From Margaritifera margaritifera (taxonomy: Eukaryota; Mollusca; Bivalvia; Unionida; Margaritiferidae): 64,000 nt of DNA. The notes beneath the pieces were generated by a model. It had not been told where the DNA came from and ran no database searches. It saw only the letters and a list, made by a program, of their open reading frames with translations. Below, one piece after another: positions 10,838 to 23,420 of this stretch (its first letter is position 1; each line of letters begins with the position of its first letter). The stretch covers positions 1,565,312 to 1,629,311 of the forward strand of contig JAQPZY010001200.1 in the NCBI GenBank assembly GCA_029931535.1. Direction: 5' to 3'. Made by a program: the position numbers and the translations under genes.

Positions 10838-11060
10838 GGGTGACGAATCCTGGGACCTGAATTACACTTCTTAATAAAGAATGACACCCTAGCGATAAAT
10901 TAATCAAATCACTAATTCGTTCCATACTTGGTTTCTGCTTGGAATCGAACCTAGGACCCCTTAGTCGAGATAAGGCAACTATCGCCTGCCTACACGTTCC
11001 AGCACCCATACTACCACGGCCACCTCCACATCACCAAAAAATGATGTTTTGGCAACCGTA
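10838..11060 (-). mobile_element. tRNA-derived SINE-like sequence (copies at about 19167-19389 and 27488-27710)
   Basis: Read on the - strand there is a tRNA-like head with a B-box-like GGTTCGATTCC (complement at 10941-10951) preceded by GTTGCCTTATCTCGACTAAG, then a tail of about 100 bp. RNA polymerase III boxes of this type mark tRNA-derived SINEs. It is not a functional tRNA gene: the acceptor stem does not close. It recurs in copies 2 and 3 of the tandem unit. Confidence 0.55.
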
Positions 11061-11145
11061 CATATATGGTGCTAGAACGTGCAGACAATCTCAAAACTTA
11101 TATATATACATTATCTGTCTTAAGAAACCTTGGCACTGGCTAGAT

Positions 11146-11253
11146 TAGGTTTTTATATATAAGAGAGTAATGTAACATTACTCCATGCACTGGCCTAAGG
11201 AGAATTACTCTTAAGACTATGATCTTATGTATATATTATGCGAGGATATTTAT
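11146..11253 (+). repeat. 110-bp direct repeat, right member
   Basis: Second member of the direct repeat pair; differs from the left member by only a couple of bases near its 3' end. Confidence 0.85.
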
Positions 11254-11324
11254 AAAAAGTGGAGCCCAAATTACCCCTACCAGGTCAAAACGTATAGTCA
11301 TTTAGAAGGGGGGGGGGTCACAAA

Positions 11325-11890
11325 AACGGTGATGCTGCCAGGCTGCACAAGTGCATCAATCACACAAAACATACCGTCTGCTTTAGTTCTGATCATCAAG
11401 GTGTTTATTTGTGTGTTTGGTAACCTTTCCCATTCATCTTTCACACTGCCTAACTGTGCTTGACCAGAAATCCATTCAGGCGTGCTCAAGACAATAGCCA
11501 TTTGTAAGTTGATAAGGGATTGCTTAAATTTGCCTCTGCTGGAATTTCTTCCTTGTATCAGGATAATTACCATGTCATGGATAGCTTGGAGATTGTGATT
11601 ACTTCGGATGCATCTTTGGAGACCTCTGATTGAACATCGACAATTGAAGTTTCTGGGATCAGAGTCGACTAGTACTCGGACTACATGTGATGAACCTCTA
11701 AAGAACAAAAAAATAGTTTGGTCAAAATTTCAGAGGTTATGGTCATGCAAAAAGCTGGAAAAGCAAGCCATGTACATGCCTCTCCAAACTGCTGGTTGTT
11801 GGAAGGGTTTCTCTGCACAGACTAACATTCACACTGCAATAAAAAAAAACAGATTAACTTCTGAAAATGTCAGGGTCCTAGGTGGATGAG
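11325..11890 (+). pseudogene. hAT-family transposase fragment, copy 1
   Basis: The left edge carries GTGATGCTGCCAGG, similar to the TIRs of the two hAT elements at 44-48 kb. The + strand frame 11608-11889 ends with KQAMYMPLQTAGCWKGFSAQ, which parallels the hAT C-terminal dimerisation motif (A-x-x-x-P-x-x-x-A-x-x-E-R-x-F-S type) and closely resembles the peptide of the relic at 44378-44797. The conserved E-R pair is W-K here and the rest of the transposase is missing. Copies lie at about 19655-20217 and 27978-28541. Confidence 0.5.
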
Positions 11891-12115
11891 TGGTCTAGGA
11901 TGCTCGCCTGTACAGATCACTAACACATTTCACCTCTGTCCAAGTGAGTTTGACCAATGTGGGTATGTGAGAAAGCTTACCAGTAGTTTGCCATGGGTTG
12001 ATGGTCCTTCCCAGGATCTTCCAGGGTTCTTCCTCCACCAAATACTGGCCACCACGTATAGCCTATCATGTGCTGCAAAATGGCATTGAACCCAACAAAA
12101 CCACAACAACTGAAA
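11876..12115 (+). mobile_element. tRNA-derived SINE (copies at about 20204-20443 and 28528-28767)
   Basis: Begins GGTGGATGAGTGGTCTAGGATG, an A-box-like tRNA head, with a degenerate B-box region (AAGTGAGTTTGACC) about 55 bp on. A tail rich in GGTTGATGG, CCAGGGTTCTTCCTCCACC and AATACTGGCCACC follows. Such tails are familiar from broadly distributed invertebrate SINEs. It abuts the hAT fragment and looks inserted at its 3' edge. Confidence 0.5.
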
Positions 12116-13462
12116 ATGTCAAAAGAATAATGCTAATACAGCTACAGGCATTTAACCCCACAAAACCACAATAACTGGAAATGTCAACAGAATAATGCTA
12201 ATACAGCTATAGGCTGGCTCATCTCAAGATTTAAATTTCAACAGAGCACTGGATAAATGGAAGGGAGAAAGCAATGGTATATGTTCGGGTGTTAAGGGTA
12301 AGAGTTGCACCATCTGTAATCTTCTTTTCCCCCACCCATTATTTTCTTTTTGAAGCCGAATTGGCAGGTAGAATTTGGGATTACCACCCCCACCCCCATC
12401 TCCAGCTAATTCTAGGTAGTATCATCGAAATAAACTTGCCTGTTTGTTCTTTTTTTATTCTTGAAATTAAAACCATTCATCTCTAAAATGTATTTTGGCC
12501 ATTTGAATCTACATATTGGGAAATAAATGTGGTAGTGTTTTCACAGAAGATTTAATCTTCTATTTACATTTTCTGTCAATGATCATCTACCGTGTGCTCT
12601 TGATTGGTGCCCAAGCCAATCAAAATCAGTAAGACATTTCTGTCATCCAATGAAATTGATTGCCTTATTCTTCTTTAGTAATGAGCTTGGGAATGTGATA
12701 GATTCAGTCTAAAGTCAAACATAACGATATTTTTATCTGTTTTTCATGGGGTCTTTTGTATGCACCTTGCAGCTGCAATGTAGGGAAGTTTCTTATGCCA
12801 AAGATGAAATATAAGGATCATTGGCACAAGGACACAACCTGAAATGTACCCAGATGAAGCTTGGTACAGTTGTATGTTTGCAATAGAAGAAGTGTTGCAT
12901 TACATGTTTGGGGTCCTGTCCTCAAGGTCAAGGTCACATGTGAATATTTTAGGGTTTCATTTCTTTCATCTTTATATAATGAAAGCTGTTTGAGGTACCG
13001 TGATGAACCATGGTGTGCTCAGTTTGATGGCATCTCGTGTATCACAGTCAATGTTCAAAATCAAGATAGCTGACTTTTTTTTATAACAAAAACAACTTGT
13101 TGGCACTTTAATTCTAATGTTCTTTAAGATAGGACAATGAAACGTTTTTACTTTCTATATCTGCCCTGTAATTTTATAGATTGTAAAGGTCATAGATAGA
13201 TTTCTTATGATATTTTATGACCTCACCATGGTAAGCAGGAGGACAAAAAACACATTGAAGCATTTTCAAGCATTAATAAATGAACTTTCTGGGAAATCAT
13301 GGTACATTAAAGAAGTGCCGGTTCAAAACATGTTTTGCACAGAATACATTATATGAAATTTGAATGGATTAAAATAAATTGTCCAATGTTCAGTGAAATC
13401 TTAAATTTACTGCATGCTTAGATTCTTAATTGTTAGTACTTTATTGCTTCTTTCTGTGACAG
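12116..13462 (+). other. Host intron sequence, copy 1 (copies at 20444-21790 and 28768-30113)
   Basis: A+T-rich sequence without coding fragments. It ends in a polypyrimidine tract and CTTCTTTCTGTGACAG, the splice acceptor of the TM9SF2-like exon. Three copies are nearly identical; only the third leads into the real exon. Confidence 0.7.
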
Positions 13463-13471
13463 AATTATCAT
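13440..13471 (+). promoter_or_regulatory. Duplicated splice acceptor with truncated TM9SF2-like exon start, copy 1
   Basis: The pyrimidine-rich tract TTATTGCTTCTTTCTGTGACAG and nine exon bases (AAT TAT CAT, encoding Asn-Tyr-His) are followed at once by element I sequence. It is a potential cryptic acceptor upstream of the genuine one at 30113/30114. The frame stays open across the join to 13714. Confidence 0.75.
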
Positions 13472-13679
13472 GATGGCCACACAGCTCTTGACATGCTACA
13501 GCTTGTCTGCCCTCTAAAGCACTTTTCTGGCGTCTGTCCAGGCGCGGTAGAAAATGGGCTGGCATCGTCAACCGATACACCTATCAGAATCGCGGGACGC
13601 ACTGGGCGGCGTTTTGGACGCCTGGTCGCCTGCTCTACTTTGACTTGTACGACCTCGAGCCTCCGCAAGAGATCTTGGC

Positions 13680-14448
13680 ATGGAATTCGGTCGGGCCGCG
13701 GTGGTGACCCCTGATTCTCCCTCTCACCTCTCCACCTACTCCATAGTCCCTATGCAGGAAAAACGGGCTGATCTGCTCCGGCTCTCGCAAACCTCGCCCA
13801 GTAGGCGGGCCATCCGCAACGTGGCTGACCCAATTCGGCCAGAAAATGGCGCGACAAAAGGTATGTTGACCGCCATAAAGCGGCCGCAAAGAAGTACGCT
13901 GACCATATAAAGATGTGGAGTTGGAAAATGTAAGTGGACGACAACGACGCGGCCGAAAGATAGTACACCTTGATACCATGAACGAGCGGTTGACGAAATG
14001 GTCGAAACATGAAAATAATATGTCAGTCTCCAAGATGCGGGAAAGGTCTTAAAGGGTAGCGACAGCATAACCGACACTCAAGACTTGACTTCAAAAGGGG
14101 TCGCGGGCGTGGCGAAACCAGTAAGAATCCAAGATGAGGCAACAAAAAGCTATTTAGTCGCGATTGTCGCAGACCTTGGGAGATGGTGGATCTCCAAGGG
14201 GCGACCATATAGCTGGCCCCCTTGATATGGGTTCGAACAAGGTCGTGACAGTGGCAGATTCTGTCGGCCATCAGGATTCTGCTACAAAGGCTAATGTCGA
14301 TGTGGTTGTGTCGGATAATATCGTGCACGTTCCGGTGAGACAATCCCTTCCGGTTCCGTTAGTTTTATACATGGTCAATCCAAATATGGCGGAATTAAGT
14401 AGTCAGTTCGACGTTCGCCCACTTATATACGAGGAACCTGCATTCTAG
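13680..14448 (+). pseudogene. Fibre-like protein remnant, copy 2
   Basis: Counterpart of the copy 1 fibre relic, with the same PLDMGSNKVVTVAD stretch in the open frame 14164-14448. It differs by a few substitutions, for example an A to G change giving NMAEL instead of NMAKL near the end. A short insertion near 13948 is shared with copy 3 and absent from copy 1. Confidence 0.6.
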
Positions 14449-15094
14449 CCTTTTTAGGTGGGCGGGCGACCGCTGTAAGTAAGTAATTATGAATTTATGT
14501 TTCAGCTCAGGCTCGGTACTTTTGAAGAACGGGCTGACAACGTCCCAGGCAGTATAGTGGCATTCCACTGGGGTAGGGCACCCGAATATGGTTACTTTTA
14601 TATATCGTGTTTTGACCCGTAGATGGGAAAGGTGTATGCAGTGTTGAGGCCGTACAAACCTCTGGAGGGCGAGGCTCAACGGTTCTCCTTCCAGATGTTC
14701 ATCGGAGCGCTGACCTAGGAAGATTTAAATGCGCCCCTCCAGAGCATCAGCCCGTAGTATGCCTAAAGCCAGCTATGGACTCGCAGCGAGATTTATCCCA
14801 GTACTCAACGATAGCGTCGGGGCGTATGGTAGGACAGTCTAGTTTATATGACAGGGATTGAGATGGTGTTATGGCGTCCCCGCCTGTCCCTGCAAGCACA
14901 ATTGTACTTAGGATAACTATAGAAATAAGCTGACCATAAATCCTTGCTGGCGAAAGAGTGTTGTGTCCTCTCTGAGGATTATGTTGATAGTTTCCCTGAT
15001 CCGGTTAAAATGGTGCGAAGGTTTTTTCGGTTAATGCTGACTCCTAGCTTTCATAATGCGATCTCATATCTCCTGGTTCGTCCTTTCTCTCTGA

Positions 15095-15620
15095 TGTTGC
15101 CGCTCCTGAGCCCGATGCGTCAGTAGCCGCAGCGTTCGGAAACCCTTCTTTGTGCCGCTTGAACTCGAGCTGCTAAATGACCGCATGCCATAATACCAGT
15201 CCGGTCTTTCAGACCACCTCAACTCTGAGCTGACGTTCAATGACTACGGCAGGGTTATCGGGTGTACAATCAAAGGGGCGAGCTACACCATCAGTGGTAT
15301 ATCTCCGGAATACAACGTTATGACCTTCCCGAGCTCCAGCGCATGATTCTGCAGCAGTGTACGGAAAATGTGGCTATTTTGTACACCCGATTGCTGCGCC
15401 ATCGCAGGGTGGTGAACAAGAGAGATGATACGTGGAACGTCAGGCTAAATACATCGGCGAAAATCTTGAAGGTAATGGTTATGCACTTTCAGGACGCGGC
15501 ATAAAGCAAAGATTTTGCAGGTGATACTAATTATTTATGCAAACTCCCTATTGACAAAGCGACGGTGACGATCGAAACCATATTTATGCCCATTGGCAGG
15601 CGCTATTCCAGCAGTAGATA
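15095..15620 (+). pseudogene. Major capsid protein fragment, copy 2
   Basis: Same fragment as in copy 1, but a one-base loss (CCCG for CCCCG near 15330) moves the upstream part out of frame with LPELQRMILQQ. A TAA follows FQDAA as in copy 1. Clearly non-functional. Confidence 0.65.
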
Positions 15621-16413
15621 AAGAGTCTAAAGGTAATGACGATGGAGTCTATCAAAGACGCGGAACTGCCGTCGACAGATGTTAGTGCCTTCTACCAAAT
15701 CAATTGATCCTTTACATCGAAATGAGGTCATCGGAAGACTACACGATTCACGAGTCTGAAAGGCGCGTCGAAAATGCGAGCGAAGGCCTAACATTTCAAA
15801 TCACCCCCCCCCCCTCGGAGTCCTCCCCTCACCCCCTCACCCCCCCCCCCAAAAAAAAAGCGCTCCAGTCGGGAGAAGTGTTGAACATGTACTTATACGT
15901 CATTATATACGCGCAGCTCAACATAAAAATGGCCAGTAAGAGTCGACTGTCCACTAGTCTCTGGGAAAGATCCACGCCGCACCGCCTTTCGAGTAACCTG
16001 CAGAAGTTTTGTGATAACTTACAGGCACAATGCGACATGATCGTCGACCTCCGCGGTTGCGTCAAGAGCGTGTTGTCCTGAGTATTTGTCAAATAGGCAT
16101 TAAAGAGTCACTCTGATTTTCTCGTCATTATCTGCCCTACTATAGCCTAAACATGGCGTACAATAGGCCGTTAGCACGTGGCAAAATAATACGCGGGAGT
16201 ATTTCTGGCCAACTCTAAGGGCCATGAGCTGGATGCCGAGCTTTGCGCACTCGCTAAATTATTCAGGAAGCCACCAAATTCTTTGAATTGGATGATTGTG
16301 CCTTTCTTTCTGGCAACGGCATAAGGAAACGATCCTACCTAAGCTCGCATCTGTCAGTCATCATGCCGGCATTAGCGTATGGGTCATAATCTAAAAGTAC
16401 AAGATGTTGCTAG

Positions 16414-16882
16414 GCCGTAGATCAAAACGCAGACCATGTGACGTATTTACCCGGCCGAGACGCACCATGCCGACCTCTCGTTTCTGGCGTACATGCACTG
16501 ACCGTGGTTGATGTCGCCAGTCAATACAAGGAGACTGAATATTTGACCATAAAGGAGGCTTCCAAAGTTGTCGACGCATTTGCACGTATCTGCAAGCTGG
16601 GTCGATAAGATTGCATAACCTGCTGCAGGTTGACAACAGCTGTTTGCACATCATTAATCCCAGATGTTACTTTTTGCTAGCGTGAGCGAGAGTGCAATGA
16701 GTAGCACTTTGTGGGATTGGCGGCGACCTTACGTTGTGGTGGCCCTAAACGGTGAGGTATCGCGGCCGACAGGCAAAACACCTATTGATGCCATTCGTAA
16801 AACGGTCGCTTTGACTGTATGGGCAACGCGTGCGGTGCCTGTGACGCTACCAGTTTGGCTGAAAATGCATTTCCTCACCTAA
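16414..16882 (+). pseudogene. Polinton-type integrase remnant, copy 2
   Basis: Same two integrase pieces as copy 1 with a few substitutions (for example SQYKET for SHYKET). The internal loss of catalytic residues is shared, so the deletion predates the triplication. Confidence 0.75.
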
Positions 16883-17201
16883 AATATCATTGTGTATTAC
16901 GTATATGCACCGGGGGAAGTTGCAGGAGGGCAACGTTGTTGCTGAGATCCTCTGTGGTCGCTCAAGGTGTTCACCCTGACTCATAGGTTTGACATCCCAG
17001 GCCAGCCATTTATATACCATCTTTCGGGTAGAGATGCTCCACACAGAAGCCTCGTTTGTGAGGATCAACATACTGTGCCTGAAGGTACCTAGCTACCACC
17101 CAAGGACATTATTTTCCCGGGCAGCCGAGTTGGCTGATCTTCTTGAGGTAATCCTCTGACAAGGCACGACACCATCAACAAGGTCAATATTTATTGCAAA
17201 A

Positions 17202-17236
17202 GGGTTAGGGTTAGGGGTTAGGGTTAGGGTTAGGGG
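17202..17236 (+). repeat. Interstitial telomere-like repeat, copy 2
   Basis: Same TTAGGG patch in the second tandem unit, with the same extra-G interruptions. Confidence 0.85.
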
Positions 17237-17249
17237 CTTGTCTCCGTTG

Positions 17250-17787
17250 CACAGCTTTGCCGTGGAATTGAAGCATTTTGTGCAACGGGGAAAACGGTGT
17301 GCAATCCCCTGATGCACAAATGCGTCAATTCCACAGCAAAAGTGTGCAACAGTGTGCAACGGGCTGCACAAAATACGTCAATTGCATAGCAAAAGTGTGC
17401 AACGGGGGAAACGGTGTGCAATGCCGTAATGCACAAATGCGTCAATTCCACAGCAAATGTGTGCAACGTTGGATGCACAAATGCGTCAATTCCACAGCAA
17501 ATGTGTGCAGCACAATGCCTCAGTTCCACAGCAAAGGTGTGCAACGGGGGAAATGGTGTGAATACGCTAATGCACAAATGCGTCCATTTCAGAGCCAATG
17601 TGTGAAACGGGGGAAATGGTGTGCGCAATACGCTAATGCAGAAATGCATACATTTCAGAGCCAATGTGTGCAACGGGGGAAATGGTGTTCAATACGCTAA
17701 TGCAGAAATGCGTCCATTTCAGAGCCAATGTGTGCAACGGGGGAAATGGTGTGCAATACGCTAATGCACAATGCGTACATTTCAGGG
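17250..17787 (+). repeat. Minisatellite, copy 2 (one extra unit)
   Basis: Same array as in copy 1 with one additional right-type unit (CATACATTTCAGAGCC form) and a changed AATGCAGAAATG variant. Confidence 0.9.
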
Positions 17788-19654
17788 AATGGCCGTTGAA
17801 TGGAGCAGGGGTCGAAGGTAGCTCATGAAAGCGAAAACTGGTGAGTGAGTAGGGCATGGCTTTTCCACGGGCTGGCTTGTGGCTTGTCGCGGCTGGTGAG
17901 GGAGTAGGGCACGATCCAAGGACGAATATAAAAGAAAGACCAGAATACCGCACTTTCTGCCTGTGACTTTTTCTTGAGAAATTTTCTAGCGAACGCCTAG
18001 AGCTATCCCAGGACCGCGGGTACCGGCATGTGTGGCTTGAGTATGCCTGTCATTGCCGAGCATGGGATTTGGCCTCAGGCTTACCTTGGCGGCGGCAGCG
18101 TCCAAAATCGCTTTCATGGCAGTAGATGCGGCTTGTCAAGACGAAACGAAGGGCACTTCGATCAGGAGGATAGCTTGAGCCGTTTGGGAGAAAGTTGGTA
18201 TAATGGCTTTTCCCATGTTAAAAAACCGCCTCAATTGCACATTTCATTTTAATTTCTAAAAATAATCGGTATATCTCTGGGAGCTTTTAAGCTAGGGTAA
18301 CGATCGAGAGCAATTTGGACTCGGCTGTGTCTGCCGCATCGATCTGTGCCATTCTTACTGCCATGCGGCACGGGGTATGGTCACCGCAGAGGGTCGAGCT
18401 TCCCCTCCCCCAAGTTTGAAAATGGTAGCCAAAAACCCCAGCTGGACCAGACCGGCTATATCTCGGGTACTATGATAGTTATCGGGGCGGTCGAGACGTC
18501 TATGGGTAGAGGGGTCCCTGATGCAAGTAGCGCTGCCTTAGCAGACTGGATGGCATGGTCGGTACGGCCGAGGCAGAGCGGGGACCGCGGACCCATGCAA
18601 TCCTAGGTGCCAACCCTAGGTCCAAAGTGACCGTAAACCTAGGCCCACCCAAGGACGGCTATATCTCAGGCACCTGTGGAGCTATCGCTTAGATCGAAGA
18701 TGTTCTGAATGCAGCTGGGTCCACTCTAAGTATCGGCACCCCACTGGAGTGGATGGCATGCTTGGTACGGCCGTAGGGTGCAGGTGGTGTCCAAGGTATC
18801 ACAATCCAAGGACTACACCAAAAACGCAACACTAGCGCCGACTAGAACGTGGATTGTGCCGGTAAAGCTGGAGCTATCTGAGCCAGGGAAGATTTGGCGT
18901 ATGCAGCAGGGACCGCTGTATCTATCGATACCTTACTGGAGTGGATGGCATAGTGGGTACGGCCGCGGCAGGGCGTTCTGTCAAGGTGGGTATGAAAAAT
19001 GCACGATCGAAGGACTAATTCCGATAAGGGTTACGGTCTCGTGGGTTAGGTTTTTATATATAAGAGAGTAATGTAACATTACTCCATGCACTGGCCTAAG
19101 GAGAATTACTCTTAAGACTATGATCTTATGTACATAGTATGCGAGGATATTTATGTAAATCCCTGTGGGTGACGAATCCTGGGACCTGAATTACACTTCT
19201 TAATAAAGAATGACACCCTAGCGATAAATTAATCAAATCACTAATTCGTTCCATACTTGGTTTCTGCTTGGAATCGAACCTAGGACCCCTTAGTCGAGAT
19301 AAGGCAACTATCGCCTGCCTACACGTTCCAGCACCCATACTACCACGGCCACCTCCACATCACCAAAAAATGATGTTTTGGCAACCGTACATATATGGTG
19401 CTAGAACGTGCAGACAATCTCAAAACTTATATATATACATTATCTGTCTTAAGAAACCTTGGCACTGGCTAGATTAGGTTTTTATATATAAGAGAGTAAT
19501 GTAACATTACTCCATGCACTGGCCTAAGGAGAATTACTCTTAAGACTATGATCTTATGTATATATTATGCGAGGATATTTATAAAAAGTGGAGCCCAAAT
19601 TACCCCTACCAGGTCAAAACGTATAGTCATTTAGAAGGGGGGGGATCACAAATA

Positions 19655-20217
19655 CGGTGATGCTGCCAGGCTGCACAAGTGCATCAATCACACAAAACAT
19701 ACCGTCTGCTTTAGTTCTGATCATCAAGGTGTTTATTTGTGTGTTTGGTAACCTTTCCCATTCATCTTTCACACTGCCTAACTGTGCTTGACCAGAAATC
19801 CATTCAGGCGTGCTCAAGACAATAGCCATTTGTAAGTTGATAAGGGATTGCTTAAATTTGCCTCTGCTGGAATTTCTTCCTTGGATCAGGATAATTACCA
19901 TGTCATGGATAGCTTGGAGATTGTGATTACTTCGGATGCATCTTTGGAGACCTCTGATTGAACATCGACAATTGAAGTTTCTGGGATCAGAGTCGACTAG
20001 TACTCGGACTACATGTGATGAACCTCTAAAGAACAAACAAATAGTTTGGTCAAAATTTCAGAGGTTATGGTCATGCAAAAAGCTGGAAAAGCAAGCCATG
20101 TACATGCCTCTCCAAACTGCTGGTTGTTGGAAGGGTTTCTCTGCACAGACTAACATTCACACTGCAATAAAAAAAAACAGATTAACTTCTGAAAATGTCA
20201 GGGTCCTAGGTGGATGA
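19655..20217 (+). pseudogene. hAT-family transposase fragment, copy 2
   Basis: Same fragment in the second tandem unit; the C-terminal peptide is unchanged. Confidence 0.5.
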
Positions 20218-21767
20218 GTGGTCTAGGATGCTCGCCTGTACAGATCACTAACACATTTCACCTCTGTCCAAGTGAGTTTGACCAATGTGGGTATGTGAGA
20301 AAGCTTACCAGTAGTTTGCCATGGGTTGATGGTCCTTCCCAGGATCTTCCAGGGTTCTTCCTCCACCAAATACTGGCCACCACGTATAGCCTATCATGTG
20401 CTGCAAAATGGCATTGAACCCAACAAAACCACAACAACTGAAAATGTCAAAAGAATAATGCTAATACAGCTACAGGCATTTAACCCCACAAAACCACAAT
20501 AACTGGAAATGTCAACAGAATAATGCTAATACAGCTATAGGCTGGCTCATCTCAAGATTTAAATTTCAACAGAGCACTGGATAAATGGAAGGGAGAAAGC
20601 AATGGTATATGTTCGGGTGTTAAGGGTAAGAGTTGCACCATCTGTAATCTTCTTTTCCCCCACCCATTATTTTCTTTTCGAAGCCGAATTGGCAGGTAGA
20701 ATTTGGGATTACCACCCCCACCCCCATCTCCAGCTAATTCTAGGTAGTATCATCGAAATAAACTTGCCTGTTTGTTCTTTTTTTATTCTTGAAATTAAAA
20801 CCATTCATCTCTAAAATGTATTTTGGCCATTTGAATCTACATATTGGGAAATAAATGTGGTAGTGTTTTCACAGAAGATTTAATCTTCTATTTACATTTT
20901 CTGTCAATGATCATCTACCGTGTGCTCTTGATTGGTGCCCAAGCCAATCAAAATCAGTAAGACATTTCTGTCATCCAATGAAATTGATTGCCTTATTCTT
21001 CTTTAGTAATGAGCTTGGGAATGTGATAGATTCAGTCTAAAGTCAAACATAACGATATTTTTATCTGTTTTTCATGGGGTCTTTTGTATGCACCTTGCAG
21101 CTGCAATGTAGGGAAGTTTCTTATGCCAAAGATGAAATATAAGGATCATTGGCACAAGGACACAACCTGAAATGTACCCAGATGAAGCTTGGTACAGTTG
21201 TATGTTTGCAATAGAAGAAGTGTTGCATTACATGTTTGGGGTCCTGTCCTCAAGGTCAAGGTCACATGTGAATATTTTAGGGTTTCATTTCTTTCATCTT
21301 TATATAATGAAAGCTGTTTGAGGTACCGTGATGAACCATGGTGTGCTCAGTTTGATGGCATCTCGTGTATCACAGTCAATGTTCAAAATCAAGATAGCTG
21401 ACTTTTTTTTATAACAAAAACAACTTGTTGGCACTTTAATTCTAATGTTCTTTAAGATAGGACAATGAAACGTTTTTACTTTCTATATCTGCCCTGTAAT
21501 TTTATAGATTGTAAAGGTCATAGATAGATTTCTTATGATATTTTATGACCTCACCATGGTAAGCAGGAGGACAAAAAACACATTGAAGCATTTTCAAGCA
21601 TTAATAAATGAACTTTCTGGGAAATCATGGTACATTAAAGAAGTGCCGGTTCAAAACATGTTTTGCACAGAATACATTATATGAAATTTGAATGGATTAA
21701 AAGAAATTGTCCAATGTTCAGTGAAATCTTAAATTTACTGCATGCTTAGATTCTTAATTGTTAGTAC

Positions 21768-21799
21768 TTTATTGCTTCTTTCTGTGACAGAATTATCAT
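21768..21799 (+). promoter_or_regulatory. Duplicated splice acceptor with truncated TM9SF2-like exon start, copy 2
   Basis: Same arrangement as at 13440-13471. The exon bases AATTATCAT begin at 21791 and the frame stays open across the join to 22042. Confidence 0.75.
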
Positions 21800-22007
21800 G
21801 ATTGCCACACAGCTCTTGACATGATACAGCTTGTCTGCCCTCTAAAGCACTTTTCTGGCGTCTGTCCAGGCGCGGTAGAAAATAGGCTGGCATCGTCAAC
21901 CGATACACCTATCAGAATCGCGGGACGCACTGGGCGGCGTTTTGGACGCCTGGTCGCCTGCTCTACTTTGACTTGTACGACCTCGAGCCTCCGCAAGAGA
22001 TCTTGGC

Positions 22008-22776
22008 ATGGAATTCGGTCGGGCCGCGGTGGTGACCCCTGATTCTCCCTCTCACCTCTCCACCTACTCCATAGTCCCTATGCAGGAAAAACGGGCTGAT
22101 CTGCTCCGGCTCTCGCAAACCTCGCCCAGTAGGCGGGCCATCCGCAACGTGGCTGACCCAATTCGGCCAGAAAATGGCGCGACAAAAGGTATGTTGACCG
22201 CCATAAAGCGGCCGCAAAGAAGTACGCTGACCATATAAAGATGTGGAGTTGGAAAATGTAAGTGGACGACAACGACGCGGCCGAAAGATAGTACACCTTG
22301 ATACCATGAACGAGCGGTTGACGAAATGGTCGAAACATGAAAATAATATGTCAGTCTCCAAGATGCGGGAAAGGTCTTAAAGGCCAGCGACAGCATAACC
22401 GACACTCAAGACTTGACTTCAAAAGGGGTCGCGGGCGTGGCGAAACCAGTAAGAATCCAAGATGAGGCAACAAAAAGCTATTTAGTCGCGATTGTCGCAG
22501 ACCTTGGGAGATGGTGGATCTCCAAGGGGCGACCATATAGCTGGCCCCCTTGATATGGGTTCGAACAAGGTCGTGACAGTGGCAGATTCTGTCGGCCATC
22601 AGGATTCTGCTACAAAGGCTAATGTCGATGTGGTTGTGTCGGATAATATCGTGCACGTTCCGGTGAGACAATCCCTTCCGGTTCCGTTAGTTTTATACAT
22701 GGTCAATCCAAATATGGCGGAATTAAGTAGTCAGTTCGACGTTCGCCCACTTATATACGAGGAACCTGCATTCTAG
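22008..22776 (+). pseudogene. Fibre-like protein remnant, copy 3
   Basis: Third copy of the fibre relic; the open frame 22492-22776 encodes the same peptide as copy 2. Broken in the same way upstream. Confidence 0.6.
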
Positions 22777-23420
22777 CCTTTTTAGGTGGGCGGGCGACCG
22801 CTGTAAGTAAGTAATTATGAATTTATGTTTCAGCTCAGGCTCGGTACTTTTGAAGAACGGGCTGACAACGTCCCAGGCAGTATAGTGGCATTCCACTGGG
22901 GTAGGGCACCCGAATATGGTTACTTTTATATATCGTGTTTTGACCCGTAGATGGGAAAGGTGTATGCAGTGTTGAGGCCGTACAAACCTCTGGAGGGCGA
23001 GGCTCAACGGTTCTCCTTCCAGATGTTCATCGGAGCGCTGACCTAGGAAGATTTAAATGCGCCCCTCCAGAGCATCAGCCCGTAGTATGCCTAAAGCCAG
23101 CTATGGACTCGCAGCGAGATTTATCCCAGTACTCAACGATAGCGTCGGGGCGTATGGTAGGACAGTCTAGTTTATATGACAGGGATTGAGATGGTGTTAT
23201 AGCGTCCGCGCCTGTCCCTGCAAGCACAATTGTACTTAGGATAACTATAGAAATAAGCTGACCATAAATCCTTGCTGGCGAAAGAGTGTTGTGTCCTCTC
23301 TGAGGATTATGTTGATAGTTTCCCTGATCCGGTTAAAATGGTGCGAAGGTTTTTTCGGTTAATGCTGACTCCTAGCTTTCATAATGCGATCTCATATCTC
23401 CTGGTTCGTCCTTTCTCTCT

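Larger units (their letters stand above)
4599..13471 (+). repeat. Tandem unit copy 1 (about 8.87 kb)
   Basis: First of three head-to-tail copies. It starts at GATGGCCACACAGC inside element I and ends with the splice acceptor and first 9 nt of the TM9SF2-like exon (AATTATCAT). It carries, in order, fibre, capsid and integrase relics, the TTAGGG patch, a minisatellite, repeats of about 195 bp, two SINEs, a hAT fragment and host intron. It is longer than copies 2 and 3 mainly because of a segment of about 630 bp (about 6225-6855) that both later copies lack. Confidence 0.9.
13472..21799 (+). repeat. Tandem unit copy 2 (8328 bp)
   Basis: Second copy; almost every feature of copy 1 recurs in order with scattered substitutions. 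The junction AATTATCAT|GATGGCC at 13463-13478 joins TM9SF2-like exon bases to element I. It shares with copy 3 the loss of the 630-bp segment, a one-base loss in the capsid relic, a short insertion (GCGGCCGAAAG) near 13948 and one extra minisatellite unit. Confidence 0.9.

Noticed and set aside
11298..11708. - strand ORFs of 136-161 codons in the hAT fragment (also 19614-20036 and 27875-28360)
   Set aside because: The + strand carries the recognisable hAT C-terminal motif; no family is evident for the - strand peptide.
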